This document shows, one piece after another, positions 33,243-41,990 of a stretch of 64,000 nucleotides of DNA. Under the pieces are notes generated by a model. It saw only the letters and a list, made by a program, of their open reading frames with translations, was not told where the DNA came from and searched no databases. The stretch is from Burkholderiales bacterium. GTDB taxonomy: Bacteria > Pseudomonadota > Gammaproteobacteria > Burkholderiales > Burkholderiaceae_C. Position numbers and translations under genes: made by a program. The stretch covers positions 1 through 64,000 of the forward strand of contig JAFLDE010000007.1 of assembly GCA_017302655.1 (NCBI GenBank), in the 5' to 3' direction. Numbering within the stretch: the stretch's first letter is position 1; each line of letters starts with the position of its first letter.

Positions 33243-33700
33243 GCGAGAAAGCCGTCTTCGTGCGCCTGGCGCAGGCCGAGGACTACCGTTTCGACGTCGA
33301 CTTTGGCGTCGGTCCCACGTTGCGCGTGGACGAACCCGCGCCTCTCGGCGCCGGCAGCGGCCCCAACCCGCTGATGCTGCTCGGAACGGCGGTGGGGAAC
33401 TGCCTGTCCGCGTCGCTGCTGTTCGCGCTGCGCAAGTTCAAGCAGGCGCCAGATCCCCTGCGCACCGACGTCACGGTGGAAACCGGCCGCAACGAACAGG
33501 GTCGCCTGCGCGTGCAGCGCATCGCGGTGCGCCTGCAATTGGGAGTGCCCGCCGCCCAGTTGCAGCACCTTGATCGCGTGCTGAGCAGCTTCGAGACTTA
33601 CTGCACGGTCACCCAGAGTGTGGCGGCGGCCATCCCGGTGGATCTGGAGGTCTTCGACAGTGCCGGCGTGCGGCTCAAGCCCGGCGCGCTGCAGCCCTGA
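33239..33700 (+). CDS. OsmC/Ohr family protein
   Basis: This 153-residue protein has the OsmC fold with two reactive cysteines, Cys55 (LLGTAVGNCLSASLLF) and Cys122 (FETYCTVTQSV). OsmC/Ohr members reduce organic or lipid hydroperoxides through these cysteines, and some YhfA-type members handle sulfur compounds. Coupling to the soxH-like gene and the adjacent AhpD-like gene suggest a thiol-redox or sulfane-sulfur role in this region; that is inference. Confidence 0.85.
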   Translation: MSEKAVFVRLAQAEDYRFDVDFGVGPTLRVDEPAPLGAGSGPNPLMLLGTAVGNCLSASLLFALRKFKQAPDPLRTDVTVETGRNEQGRLRVQRIAVRLQLGVPAAQLQHLDRVLSSFETYCTVTQSVAAAIPVDLEVFDSAGVRLKPGALQP

Positions 33701-33746
33701 AGCCGCCAGCCCTGCCCCGATCCCCCTCAGCCCCCTGCCCACCATC

Positions 33747-34106
33747 ATGAGCAAGCCCTACCCTGAACTCTGCGCCGAGGTGTCGACTTCGCTGTCCAAG
33801 CTGCGCGTCGATACGCCGGACCTCATGCGAGGTTTCAGCTCCCTGGCACAAGCCGCCCTCAAGCCGGGCGCGCTCGACAAAAAGACCAAGGAGCTGGTCG
33901 CCATGGCGCTCTCCGTGGCCGCGCGGTGCGACCCTTGTCTTGGCTTTCACGCCGAGGCACTGGTGAAGCTGGGCTGCACGCGCGCCGAACTCGAAGAAAT
34001 GCTGGGCATGTGTGTCTACATGGGCGGCGGGCCTGCTCTCATGTACGCTGCCCATGCGCTCGACGCCTACGAGCAGTTCGGCGGCGAGAAGCAGGCACAG
34101 GCCTGA
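33747..34106 (+). CDS. carboxymuconolactone decarboxylase/AhpD family protein
   Basis: This 119-residue all-helical protein carries the AhpD-like active site CDPCLGFH (Cys61, Cys64, His68) preceded by KKTKELVAMALSVAARC. Such proteins act as alkylhydroperoxidases or disulfide reductants with lipoate-linked partners. It ends with the conserved MCVYMGGGPALMYAAHALDAYEQF. Together with the upstream OsmC protein it likely handles peroxide or thiol stress that accompanies sulfur oxidation. Confidence 0.9.
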   Translation: MSKPYPELCAEVSTSLSKLRVDTPDLMRGFSSLAQAALKPGALDKKTKELVAMALSVAARCDPCLGFHAEALVKLGCTRAELEEMLGMCVYMGGGPALMYAAHALDAYEQFGGEKQAQA

Positions 34107-34160
34107 GCTGCGCTACAAAGCGGTTGGGGCCATGCAGGCCCTGCACCCCAAGGACGCCGC

Positions 34161-34925
34161 TTGAAACTTGCCACCTGGAACGTGAATTCGCTGGCCGTGC
34201 GCCTGCCGCAACTGCTTGAATGGCTAGCCGTCCACCCGGTCGATGCGTTGGTGCTGCAAGAGACCAAGCTCACCGACGACAAGTTCCCCGCAGCTGAACT
34301 GCAGGCCGCCGGCTACTCGGTGAGCTTCCACGGCCAGAAGACCTACAACGGCGTGGCCCTGCTCAGCCGCGCGCCGCACGACGCGGTGGTGAAGAACATG
34401 CCAGGCTTTGCCGATGAGCAAGCCCGTGTCATCACTGGAACCGTGAACGGGGTTCGCGTGATCGGTGGCTACTTCCCGAACGGCCAGCCCCCCGGCAGCG
34501 AGAAGTTCGCCTACAAGATGACCTGGCTGGACGCCTTGCAGGCTTTCGTGGCCGCTGAGTTGGCCGTCCACCCGCAGCTGGTGCTGATGGGCGACTTCAA
34601 CATCGCCCCGGAAGACCGAGACGTCCACGACCCGGTGGCCTGGGCCGGACAGATCCACTGCACCGATGAAGAACGCGGCCGCTTCGGCGCGCTGCTGGCC
34701 CTCGGCCTGCACGATGCCTTTCGCCTCTTCGAACAAGCGCCCAAGAGCTGGAGTTGGTGGGACTACCGCAACCTCGCATTTCGGCGCAACCAGGGCCTGC
34801 GCATCGATCACATCCTGGTGAGCGAGTCACTGCGCGGTCGCGTCCTGTCCTGCCAAATCGACAAACAACCGCGCAAGAACGAGCGCCCGAGCGACCACGC
34901 CCCGGTGGTGGTGGAACTTCGATGA
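34161..34925 (+). CDS. xth: exodeoxyribonuclease III
   Basis: This 254-residue enzyme incises DNA at abasic sites and trims 3' ends during base excision repair. Motifs are LATWNVNSLAVRLPQLL (metal Asn), VLQETKLTDDKFP (metal Glu), GVALLSR, LMGDFNIAPEDRDVHDP (catalytic Asp and Asn), WSWWDYR and the C-terminal PSDHAPVVVEL with the Asp-His pair. It begins with TTG, six residues before the metal-binding Asn, as expected for the family. It overlaps the thioesterase gene by four bases. Confidence 0.96.
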   Translation: MKLATWNVNSLAVRLPQLLEWLAVHPVDALVLQETKLTDDKFPAAELQAAGYSVSFHGQKTYNGVALLSRAPHDAVVKNMPGFADEQARVITGTVNGVRVIGGYFPNGQPPGSEKFAYKMTWLDALQAFVAAELAVHPQLVLMGDFNIAPEDRDVHDPVAWAGQIHCTDEERGRFGALLALGLHDAFRLFEQAPKSWSWWDYRNLAFRRNQGLRIDHILVSESLRGRVLSCQIDKQPRKNERPSDHAPVVVELR

Positions 34926-35506
34926 ACGAAGCCAATCTTCCGATGCAGACCGCCCCCTTGAGCGACACCCTGGCTGAATGGTTGGCCGACGAGGCCGCCC
35001 TGTTCGCCCGGCAGCGCGAACACCAACAACCGCCGTCCGGCGGTGTGGTCGCAGCAGCGCAAGCCAAGGAGCTGAGCGGTTTGCAGCAGCTGAAACGCAT
35101 GATTGCCGGCGAAGCACCCGCCCCACCGATCGCCTACACCATGGACTTCTGGCTGATCCGCGTGGCCGAGGGCGAAGCGGTGTTCCAGGGCCGGCCGCTG
35201 TTCAAGCACTACAACCCACTGGGCGGCGTGCACGGGGGTTGGTTCGCCACCGTGCTGGATTCCGCCTTGGGCTGCGCCGTGCACAGCACCATGCAGGTCG
35301 GCGAGCGCTACACCACCTTGGAATTGAAGCTGAACCTGGTGCGCGGCCTGCAGGAAGGCCAGCCGCAGCGCGTACGAGCCATCGGCCGGGTGCGCCACCG
35401 CGGCCGACAAATGGCCAGCGCCGAGGCCGACTTGGTCGGCCCCGACGGCAAGCTATACGCCCACGCCAGCACCACCTGCCTGGTGTTCAGCGGCGTTCGT
35501 CCTTGA
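34922..35506 (+). CDS. PaaI-type hotdog thioesterase
   Basis: This 194-residue protein has a PaaI/YdiI-type hotdog domain in its second half: KHYNPLGGVHGGWFATVLDSALG (HGG motif with catalytic acidic residue in LDS), YTTLELKLNLVRGL and MASAEADLVGPDGKLYAHASTTCLV. It hydrolyses acyl-CoA of unknown type. The N-terminal 70 residues are helical and not part of the domain. Translation is coupled to xth. Its end overlaps the converging FAD-oxidoreductase gene by 20 bases. Confidence 0.88.
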   Translation: MNEANLPMQTAPLSDTLAEWLADEAALFARQREHQQPPSGGVVAAAQAKELSGLQQLKRMIAGEAPAPPIAYTMDFWLIRVAEGEAVFQGRPLFKHYNPLGGVHGGWFATVLDSALGCAVHSTMQVGERYTTLELKLNLVRGLQEGQPQRVRAIGRVRHRGRQMASAEADLVGPDGKLYAHASTTCLVFSGVRP

Positions 35507-36827
35507 GGGCGTCTCTCAGTTCCGCCCAGCTGTAGCGCGCCTGCGCAGCCAGCAGCCCGGCCGCGCCAAACACCGAGCTCAGGCCGTAGCGCTGCAGAGC
35601 CTGCGGCAGGTCGGTACCCTGCATGGCCTCGGCGAGCCATTCGCCCGCCAGCGTGGTAGGCGCCACCCCGTGACCGCCGAAGGCTTGCGCGTACCACAGG
35701 CCAGGCGCCAGCTGGCCAATCTGCGGCATCTGGTGGCGCGCATAGCTCATCAGGCCGCCCCAGGCGTGGGTCAATCGAACACCCTGCAGCTGTGGAAAGA
35801 CGCGAAGCAAGTCGCGCTTCAGCAGGTGTGCGATGCGACGGCTGTCCCGCTGCAGGATGCTGATGCGGCCACCCCAGAGGATGCGGTCGTCCACCGTGCG
35901 GCGGTAGTAGTCGAAGGCGAAGCGGTTGTCGTAGAGCGCGGCAGGCGTGCGGATGGGGTGCTGCGCATCGGCCAGCGGCTCGGTGGCCACCACGTAGGTG
36001 GCAATTGGCAGGCGCGCTCCTTCCAACGCCGGCAGCACACGCTTCAGATAGCCCCCGCCGGCCACCAGCACGCGTTCGGCACACACGCTGCCGCCGCAGG
36101 CCGTGTGCACGCGCCAACGGCTGTCAGAACTGCCAGGGCGGGTTGGCTCGGCCTCGATGCGCATCGCGCCGCTGCGCTCCAGCACCTGCACGCCCTGCTC
36201 ATGCAGGGCCGCAGCCAGTCCGCGGGCATAAACCAGCGGATGGAAGTGCAAGGCATCGCGCTCCAGCAAGGCGCCACCGTAGCGCTCGGTTTGCAGCCAC
36301 TGGCGCACCTGCTGCGGCCCCACCGGCTGCCAGCACACGCCGAACTGCTCCTGCAACAAGGTCTGGCGCGCCGCCATGGCCTGCCGCGATGCGGGGCTGT
36401 TGAACCAATCGAGCCAGAGCGCGCCGCCCTCCACCGCATCGCAAGCGATGCCATGGGCTGCGATGCGGGCGCGGATCAAGGCCACCGCTTCGCGCGTGGC
36501 GGCGTAGAGCGAGCGTGCGGCGGGCGCTCCGATCTGCCGCAGCAGGTCTTCGGGTTCCAGGCTGAAGCCGCCGAAGACGAAGCCGCCGTTGCGCCCGCTG
36601 GCGCCATGGCCCACCGAGGCGGCCTCCAGCAGCACGGTGTCGCGCTCGCCCCGCTCGGCCAAGCTGGCAGCGGTGGCCAGGCCGGCAAAGCCGCCGCCAA
36701 CGATGACGGTGCGAGCCTGCAACTGGCGCCCAGCCAATGGCGGCATGGGCCGCGCGGCGGCGCTGGCTTCGTAGTAGGTCTGTTCGGTGGGGCTCAGGGG
36801 GACTCCGGATCGTCGGGGGGGCTCCAC
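35487..36827 (-). CDS. FAD-dependent amine oxidoreductase (PuuB/DAO family)
   Basis: This protein of about 446 residues has the DAO fold: TVIVGGGFAGLATAASLAERG (ADP-binding), VLLEAASVGHGASGRNGGFVFGG, a substrate-binding middle, ERVLVAGGGYLKRVLP and the C-terminal YAQAFGGHGVAPTTLAGEWLAEA. This pattern matches gamma-glutamylputrescine oxidase-like enzymes that oxidise secondary or primary amines. A GTG at 36827 keeps the conserved TYYEASA segment before the FAD motif; an ATG at 36746 would remove it. It diverges from the binding-protein gene with 18 bases between starts. Confidence 0.85.
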   Translation of the reverse strand: MEPPRRSGVPLSPTEQTYYEASAAARPMPPLAGRQLQARTVIVGGGFAGLATAASLAERGERDTVLLEAASVGHGASGRNGGFVFGGFSLEPEDLLRQIGAPAARSLYAATREAVALIRARIAAHGIACDAVEGGALWLDWFNSPASRQAMAARQTLLQEQFGVCWQPVGPQQVRQWLQTERYGGALLERDALHFHPLVYARGLAAALHEQGVQVLERSGAMRIEAEPTRPGSSDSRWRVHTACGGSVCAERVLVAGGGYLKRVLPALEGARLPIATYVVATEPLADAQHPIRTPAALYDNRFAFDYYRRTVDDRILWGGRISILQRDSRRIAHLLKRDLLRVFPQLQGVRLTHAWGGLMSYARHQMPQIGQLAPGLWYAQAFGGHGVAPTTLAGEWLAEAMQGTDLPQALQRYGLSSVFGAAGLLAAQARYSWAELRDALKDERR

Positions 36828-36845
36828 AGCCACGATGATGCCGCC

Positions 36846-37574
36846 ATGCACCGTCCTCTCGCGCTCGTCGCCTTGCTTGCCTTGCTCGTGCCGAGGCCGT
36901 GCATCAGCGAGTCGGACCCGCCTCAGGTCATGCCGGAGGTCGCGTTGCACCTGCAGGACCGTCCGCCCTATTACGTTCTCAAGGGCCCCGCAGGCCTGGT
37001 GGTCATGCCCTTGCTGCAGGCCCTGCAACGAGCCGGTCTGCCGCACCGCTTCGAGCACACCCCGGCGCTGCGGCAGTTGCGGCTCATCGAATCGGACGGC
37101 GGCATGCATTGCGGAGTCGGCTGGTTTCGCAACGAAGAACGCGCCACGAAGGGACGCTTCAGCAAGGCGCTGTACCAAGACCAGCCCCTGGGACTGTTGA
37201 TGCGCCAAGAGCTTGGCTGGCAGGCGCCCCTGCGCATGGCTGAAGCGCTGGCAGAGCGCCGGGTGCGCTTGCTCGTGAAAGCCGGCTTTTCCTATGGTGC
37301 CGAGTTCGACCGCCAACTGGCCGCCCTGCCGCCACCGGCCAGCTTCACCGGTGAGATGGCCACGGTGGCACGCATGCTGGCCGCCGACCGCGCCGACTGG
37401 ACGCCGATGGCCCCCGAGGAAGCGCAACTGCTGGTCACCCAATTCGCAGGCTTGCGCATGCTGTCCTTTGCCGACGCCCCGCCGGGCGGTCGGCGCCATC
37501 TGTATTGCAACAAGGCCGTGCCTGAAGCGTGGCTCAAACGTCTGGACGCTGAGTTGCCAGAGATCAAGCGCTGA
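36846..37574 (+). CDS. periplasmic solute-binding-like protein (SBP family 3 type)
   Basis: This 242-residue protein has a signal peptide (HRPLALVALLALLVPRPCIS) and a type II periplasmic binding fold: RPPYYVLKGPAGLVVMPLLQALQRAG, IESDGGMHCGVGWFRNEERATKGRFSK and LYQDQPLGLLMR. No transporter genes are adjacent, so it may be an orphan or a sensor protein. The C-terminus ends YCNKAVPEAWLKRLDAEL, common in this subfamily. It ends 11 bases inside the converging GGDEF-EAL gene. Confidence 0.75.
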   Translation: MHRPLALVALLALLVPRPCISESDPPQVMPEVALHLQDRPPYYVLKGPAGLVVMPLLQALQRAGLPHRFEHTPALRQLRLIESDGGMHCGVGWFRNEERATKGRFSKALYQDQPLGLLMRQELGWQAPLRMAEALAERRVRLLVKAGFSYGAEFDRQLAALPPPASFTGEMATVARMLAADRADWTPMAPEEAQLLVTQFAGLRMLSFADAPPGGRRHLYCNKAVPEAWLKRLDAELPEIKR

Positions 37575-39414
37575 CGCGAGTCCTCTGCCCTAGCGCCTGT
37601 TCGCCCAACAAGCCGGCCAAGGCGCCCACTTCCAGCGGCCTGGCGAGGCCGAAACCCTGAAAGAGATCACAGCGCAAGCGCTCCAGCTCGGCCCAATCTG
37701 CACTGCACTCCACACCTTCGGCGACCACCCGCAAGCCCAGCGCATGGGCCACACCGATGATGGACGCCACCAACAGTCGCGACTCGCTATTGCTCGACAT
37801 GCCGTGGATGAACAAGCGGTCGATCTTCAACTTCTGGCTGCGCAAGCGCAGCAGATAGGCCAGAGAGCTGTAGCCGGTCCCGAAGTCGTCGATGGCCAAC
37901 GCGTAGCCCCTGCGCTGCAACTGAACGACCATCGAGTCCGGCGCCTCGACGTCCTCGAACAAGGTGCCTTCGGTCAGCTCGAACTCGACACGATGCGGCC
38001 CCAAGTCGAGCCGCTCGAGCGCCTCCAGCAATTGCTCACGGTGCAGGGGCTGACGGCACTGACGGGAAGACAGGTTCACCGCCACCACGGGCGGCACAAG
38101 ACCCATCGTCTCGAGTTGCCGAAGGTCAGCCGCCAACACCTCCAGGAGGCTGAGGCTGAGTTCGACGATCAGCCCGCTGCTCTCCGCGACGGAGATGAAA
38201 TCCGCCGGCGCTACCAGGCCCCGTTCGGCATGGCGCCAGCGCGCCAGTGCCTCCAAACCGCAGCATCGTCCCTCGACATCGAACTGGGGCTGATAGGCCA
38301 GATGCAGCCCGCGATGTTCCAGGGCCACACGAAGATCGCGTTCCAAGGCGAGACGCTCGCGCAACGAAGCACCGATGGCCTCTGAGAACAGCTGGAAGCC
38401 ATCCTTGCCCCGGCGCTTGGCCTCGTACATGGCGGCATCGGCCCAGCGCATCACGTCGCTCGCGTTGTCGGCATGCAGCGGCATCAAGGCGACACCGATG
38501 GATACGTGAATCGGCAGTTCCGCCCCCGTGGGCCGCGGCAGCTCCTCGACCAGAGCCGCCGCAACTTGCGTGGCCCGCGCTTCGTCCAGCGGCGCGCTCA
38601 GCAGCAGCGCGAACTCGTCGCCAGCCAAGCGGGCCGCCACGTCCTGAGGTCGGCACTGCGCTCGAAGCACCGTCGCGACGCGCCGCAGGACGCGATCCCC
38701 GGCCAAATGCCCATGGCTGTCGTTGATCTGCTTGAAATTGTCCAGATCGATGAAGAGCAAGGCGGCGGGTCGGCTGCGGCAATGGGCAGCCGCCTCGTCC
38801 AAGGCCAGTCGAAAGGACTCACGGTTGGGGAGATCGGTGAGCGGATCGTGATGGGCCAGGTGCAGGGTGCGTTCCTCGGCCGCGCTCACCGTGGCGCGCA
38901 GGCGGCGCGTCACCACACTGGCCAGCAACAAGGCCGCCGCCAACAGGCCCGAGGCGCTGCCGACGAAGCGCAACAGATCGCTCCATATGGGCGCGCGGCT
39001 GGCCACCAGCTTCAGTTCGCCCACCACCTCGCGCTGAGCTTGCACAGGCAATCGGAGCTCTTCGCGGCCTGCCCACTGGTGCAACCAATGCGCCTTTCCG
39101 CGATCGGACTTGAACTGAGCGAGCGGGCGGCCAGCGCCATTGCGAAGCACCGCCTCCTCGATGGCGGGCGCGCTGTTCAATGCCGAAAGAATCTCCGCAG
39201 CGTCCTTGGCGGCATCGAACAGGATGGCCGCTGAGGCGTTGTCCGCGACGATGCGTCCTTGAATCGCCAAATCCTCGCGAAAGCGCCGCTCCAGTTGACC
39301 GTGCTGCGCAACCGCCAGAAGCAGCGAGAACAAGAGCAAGGCTGCCAGCGTCACCCACACTTCGGCGCGACGACCGCCGAAGGGTCTTGCATTGGCCTGC
39401 TCATGGCGCATCAA
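37564..39414 (-). CDS. membrane GGDEF-EAL c-di-GMP enzyme with CHASE8-like sensor (YfiN-like)
   Basis: This 616-residue protein has two membrane helices (about 20-38 and 150-168) enclosing a periplasmic domain with FREDLAIQGRIVADNASAAILFDAAKDA, typical of CHASE8 domains regulated by YfiR. The cytoplasmic part has a GGDEF domain with active site AGDEF at 264-268 (a form that can be active) and an EAL domain with EAL at 388-390, VNLSSRQ and DDFGTGYSSLAYL. It may make and/or degrade c-di-GMP. Its start overlaps yfiR by four bases. Known YfiN lacks an EAL domain. Confidence 0.92.
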   Translation of the reverse strand: MMRHEQANARPFGGRRAEVWVTLAALLLFSLLLAVAQHGQLERRFREDLAIQGRIVADNASAAILFDAAKDAAEILSALNSAPAIEEAVLRNGAGRPLAQFKSDRGKAHWLHQWAGREELRLPVQAQREVVGELKLVASRAPIWSDLLRFVGSASGLLAAALLLASVVTRRLRATVSAAEERTLHLAHHDPLTDLPNRESFRLALDEAAAHCRSRPAALLFIDLDNFKQINDSHGHLAGDRVLRRVATVLRAQCRPQDVAARLAGDEFALLLSAPLDEARATQVAAALVEELPRPTGAELPIHVSIGVALMPLHADNASDVMRWADAAMYEAKRRGKDGFQLFSEAIGASLRERLALERDLRVALEHRGLHLAYQPQFDVEGRCCGLEALARWRHAERGLVAPADFISVAESSGLIVELSLSLLEVLAADLRQLETMGLVPPVVAVNLSSRQCRQPLHREQLLEALERLDLGPHRVEFELTEGTLFEDVEAPDSMVVQLQRRGYALAIDDFGTGYSSLAYLLRLRSQKLKIDRLFIHGMSSNSESRLLVASIIGVAHALGLRVVAEGVECSADWAELERLRCDLFQGFGLARPLEVGALAGLLGEQALGQRTRVSA

Positions 39415-39917
39415 TCCTTCCTCACGAAACGAGCCAGGCGCAGCAGGCGCGCGCTGAAACCGACGCCGCCACGGCGGGCCGCCTCCAGTTCCACATCAAA
39501 GGCCACGCGCCCGTCTTCGACCAGCAAGGCCAGCATGGCGCCGCGATCCAGCGCTCCCACCTCTTCGCTGACGACGAGCACACCAGGTGCGACGTCCGGC
39601 GGCGCACTGCTGCCGACCAGCCCCACATGACAGTCCTCAGGCAGGCGCACGCCCTGGGGAACCTGCCGCGTCCGCAGCATTCGCCCTTGAACGTCGAGCC
39701 CCGCGCTGCGCCCGAGTTCTTGTGCCAAAGGGGAGTCCACCGCCAGACAGACCTGCATCGGCTGACCGGGCGGCAGCGCGCCTGCGGGCCACTCGACGAA
39801 GCGCAGCACCTTGACCAGCACTTGCGCCTTCAGCACTTCGGCGGGCTGCTGCGCCCAGGCCTGAGCGCACGCCCAGGCCATGAGCAGGGCAACGGGCGCA
39901 AGACGACGAAGCGGCAT
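39411..39917 (-). CDS. YfiR-like periplasmic regulator (DUF4154)
   Basis: This 168-residue exported protein has a signal peptide ending WAQQP and the YfiR pattern: VLVKVLRFVEWPAG, QVCLAVDSPLAQELGR, CHVGLVGSS, GVLVVSEEVGALDRGAMLALLVEDGRVAFDVELEAARRGGVGFSARLLRLAR. In Pseudomonas YfiR binds the periplasmic domain of diguanylate cyclase YfiN and represses it, using redox-active cysteines. Here the overlapping downstream gene encodes a matching CHASE8 enzyme, so it probably regulates it the same way. Confidence 0.9.
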   Translation of the reverse strand: MPLRRLAPVALLMAWACAQAWAQQPAEVLKAQVLVKVLRFVEWPAGALPPGQPMQVCLAVDSPLAQELGRSAGLDVQGRMLRTRQVPQGVRLPEDCHVGLVGSSAPPDVAPGVLVVSEEVGALDRGAMLALLVEDGRVAFDVELEAARRGGVGFSARLLRLARFVRKD

Positions 39918-39921
39918 GGGG

Positions 39922-41820
39922 TCAGAGCTTCCAGGTCCAGTCCACTTGCAAGCTTCGTCGCGGCTGGGGCACCCTCAGCAAGGCCTGGTTATCCGGGCCA
40001 GCCGGGTCGTGGAGAAGCCGATCGCCCAAGTTGAGGGCTCGCAGCCCCCATTCATGAGACCCCTGCTTGTATTGCAGGCGTCCGTTGGCTGTCCATTGCC
40101 AGGGCACCGGCACCTTCCCCTGACGCTTGCCCTGAGCCTGCCACTCGAACCCCAGGCTCCAGGCCGAGGCCAGGGGCCAGACCGCATGGCCCTTGAACAG
40201 CCAGGGAGGGGAATTGCTGACCCGCTCGCCCGCATGACGCGCACGGATGTAAGACCCGTCCACGCGCCACTGCACGCCCCCAGGGCCGCCCAGCTGCGAG
40301 ATGGCCAGATCGACACCCTGGCTGGTGATCGTGCCAAGGTTCCGGTACTGCAGCAGCCCGGACTCCTCCAACTGCTGCAGTTCGATGGCCTGACTGAGGC
40401 GCGTGGAATACACCATCAGGCTCAACACAGTGCGCTCATCCAGCGCACGCTCCCAGCCCAACTCCAGCGAGCGCATGCGCTCTGCGCCCAGGCCTGGGTT
40501 GGCAACCTGGCTGTAGTCATCGCCATAAAAACGTTCGCTGAAATTGGGCGCGCGGAACGCCCGACCCATCATCAGCTTCAAGGCCTCACCGGCTTTCGGG
40601 CGCCAGACCAGTGCCAGACGCGGTGACCACTGGCTTTCCTGGTCTCTCACTCGATCGATGCGCACACCGGAGGTGAGCTGCCAGTGCGGGGACAGGCGCC
40701 ACTGATCCTGCGCGAAAACACCCAGCCGGCGCCCCGACTCGCGGCTGTCCAGATAACTCAAGGGCGGGGACAGGTCGGCATTGCGTTGGCTGGCCCAGGG
40801 AACCAGCCGGGCGTCCATGCCCAGCAGCAGCTCATGGTTCAGCCAGCCGCGCCATTGCAGGCGGGCATCCAGGCTGTAGGACATCGAACCCGCATCGTCC
40901 CGGTTGATCTGTTCGTTTTCGAAGACGTATTCCCCGCGGAACTGATAGCGGGATGCGCTCAGTCGCAAGCTGCGCCGGAGCGCCTGACTCCAGCCTTCCT
41001 CGTACCCGAGCTCGACGTGCCCGTAGCGGTCGCGGTAGCGCGTGCCCGCCTCGCCGGGCACGGAGCCGTAAGGGGCAGTGGCCACATCCTTGTCGCGCTG
41101 AGTCAGGGTGCCGGCCAGACGCCATTCGCCTCTCTTGGCCTTGACGAACACGCTGTGGTGAGCCACGCCATCGAGCCCGCGCAGCGACCTATTCAAGCCA
41201 AGCTCAGGCAGCACCAGCGATTCGCCGCGCCGCGTCAGCGACTGAAGCCCGATGAACAGATCGCCGCCTTGCTCGTCCGAGTGGCCGTACTGCATGAGCA
41301 GGCGGCGCGTGCCGAAACTCCCGACGCCGCCCTTGAGCAACAGCCCCGGAGCGTCAGCACCGTCCAGCGTCACCAAGTTGACCACTCCCAGCAGGGCGTT
41401 GGCCCCGTAGACCGAGGAACTCGGCCCGTACACCAACTCCAGTCGCTTCACCCACTCCGGCACCAAGGGAAACTCGAACTCGGGCAGCGCCTGGTCGTAG
41501 ACCGGGTCGTTGATGCGCACGCCATCGATGGTGACGAGCAGACGGGAGTTGTAGTCACCCGGCCGATTGAAACCCCGCAGTCCGACTTCCACATATTGCC
41601 TGGAGTGACTCAGATGCACACCGGGCAGCCGAGCCAGCATTTCGGCCACGGTGCCATGCCCCAGGGCCAGGCTTTCCCGCTGCCCAAGCACGGCAACCGA
41701 CGCCGGTGCATCGAGCAGGCTTTGCGCGTACCGCGACGGCCCGACCACCTCGCGCTGCAACAGCGCCTCGAGGTCGTCCTCGCCGCGCGCGGACAGGGCC
41801 GACAACGCGATGCCAAACAA
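39922..41820 (-). CDS. TonB-dependent outer-membrane receptor, start region damaged or misread
   Basis: The 632-residue sequence has a plug domain (DLEALLQREVVGPSRYAQ, SVAVLGQRESLALGHGTVAEML, LPGVHLSHSRQYVEVGLRGF, LLVTIDGVRINDPVYDQ, VYGPSSSVYGANALLGVVNLVT) and a beta-barrel with a family-typical end. The only start in frame is TTG at 41820, leaving FGIALSALSARG as a clipped signal peptide without basic residues; an in-frame TGA lies at 41830-41832. Moving one base frame upstream would add RHASLRLSCLLV, a perfect n- and h-region. It is followed by the YfiR-like gene within five bases. Confidence 0.8.
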   Translation of the reverse strand: MFGIALSALSARGEDDLEALLQREVVGPSRYAQSLLDAPASVAVLGQRESLALGHGTVAEMLARLPGVHLSHSRQYVEVGLRGFNRPGDYNSRLLVTIDGVRINDPVYDQALPEFEFPLVPEWVKRLELVYGPSSSVYGANALLGVVNLVTLDGADAPGLLLKGGVGSFGTRRLLMQYGHSDEQGGDLFIGLQSLTRRGESLVLPELGLNRSLRGLDGVAHHSVFVKAKRGEWRLAGTLTQRDKDVATAPYGSVPGEAGTRYRDRYGHVELGYEEGWSQALRRSLRLSASRYQFRGEYVFENEQINRDDAGSMSYSLDARLQWRGWLNHELLLGMDARLVPWASQRNADLSPPLSYLDSRESGRRLGVFAQDQWRLSPHWQLTSGVRIDRVRDQESQWSPRLALVWRPKAGEALKLMMGRAFRAPNFSERFYGDDYSQVANPGLGAERMRSLELGWERALDERTVLSLMVYSTRLSQAIELQQLEESGLLQYRNLGTITSQGVDLAISQLGGPGGVQWRVDGSYIRARHAGERVSNSPPWLFKGHAVWPLASAWSLGFEWQAQGKRQGKVPVPWQWTANGRLQYKQGSHEWGLRALNLGDRLLHDPAGPDNQALLRVPQPRRSLQVDWTWKL

Positions 41821-41877
41821 GCAGGCAGCTCAAACGCAGGGATGCATGACGAAACTCGCAGGAACTTGCTTCGCATG

Positions 41878-41990
41878 CTAGGCCCAAGCGCCCGGCGTTC
41901 CGCCGTGTTTCGCGCGTGCGCCACAGGCCACGCGCAAGGCGTGAACCAGGCCCTTTCGCGAGGCTTCCCGTCGTGCTAACGGGCCCTAAG
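41878..41990. repeat. diverged relative of the 2248-2389 inverted-repeat element
   Basis: Read on the minus strand from 41990, the sequence opens TTAGGGCCCGTTAGCACG and ACGGGAAGCC follows, matching the end of the 2248 element at about 24 of 27 positions, and a further GGGC-TGGTT block aligns as well. The other end (GGGCCTAG, minus) at 41878 is a short inverted match. As at dedA, the element's terminal TAG is the stop codon of the adjacent gene, eda (41986-41988). It sits directly upstream of the damaged receptor start. Confidence 0.6.

Noticed and set aside
35670..36845. Long N-terminal extension of the solute-binding protein frame
   Set aside because: The extension is antisense to the FAD oxidoreductase gene. 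The ATG at 36846 directly precedes a good signal peptide.
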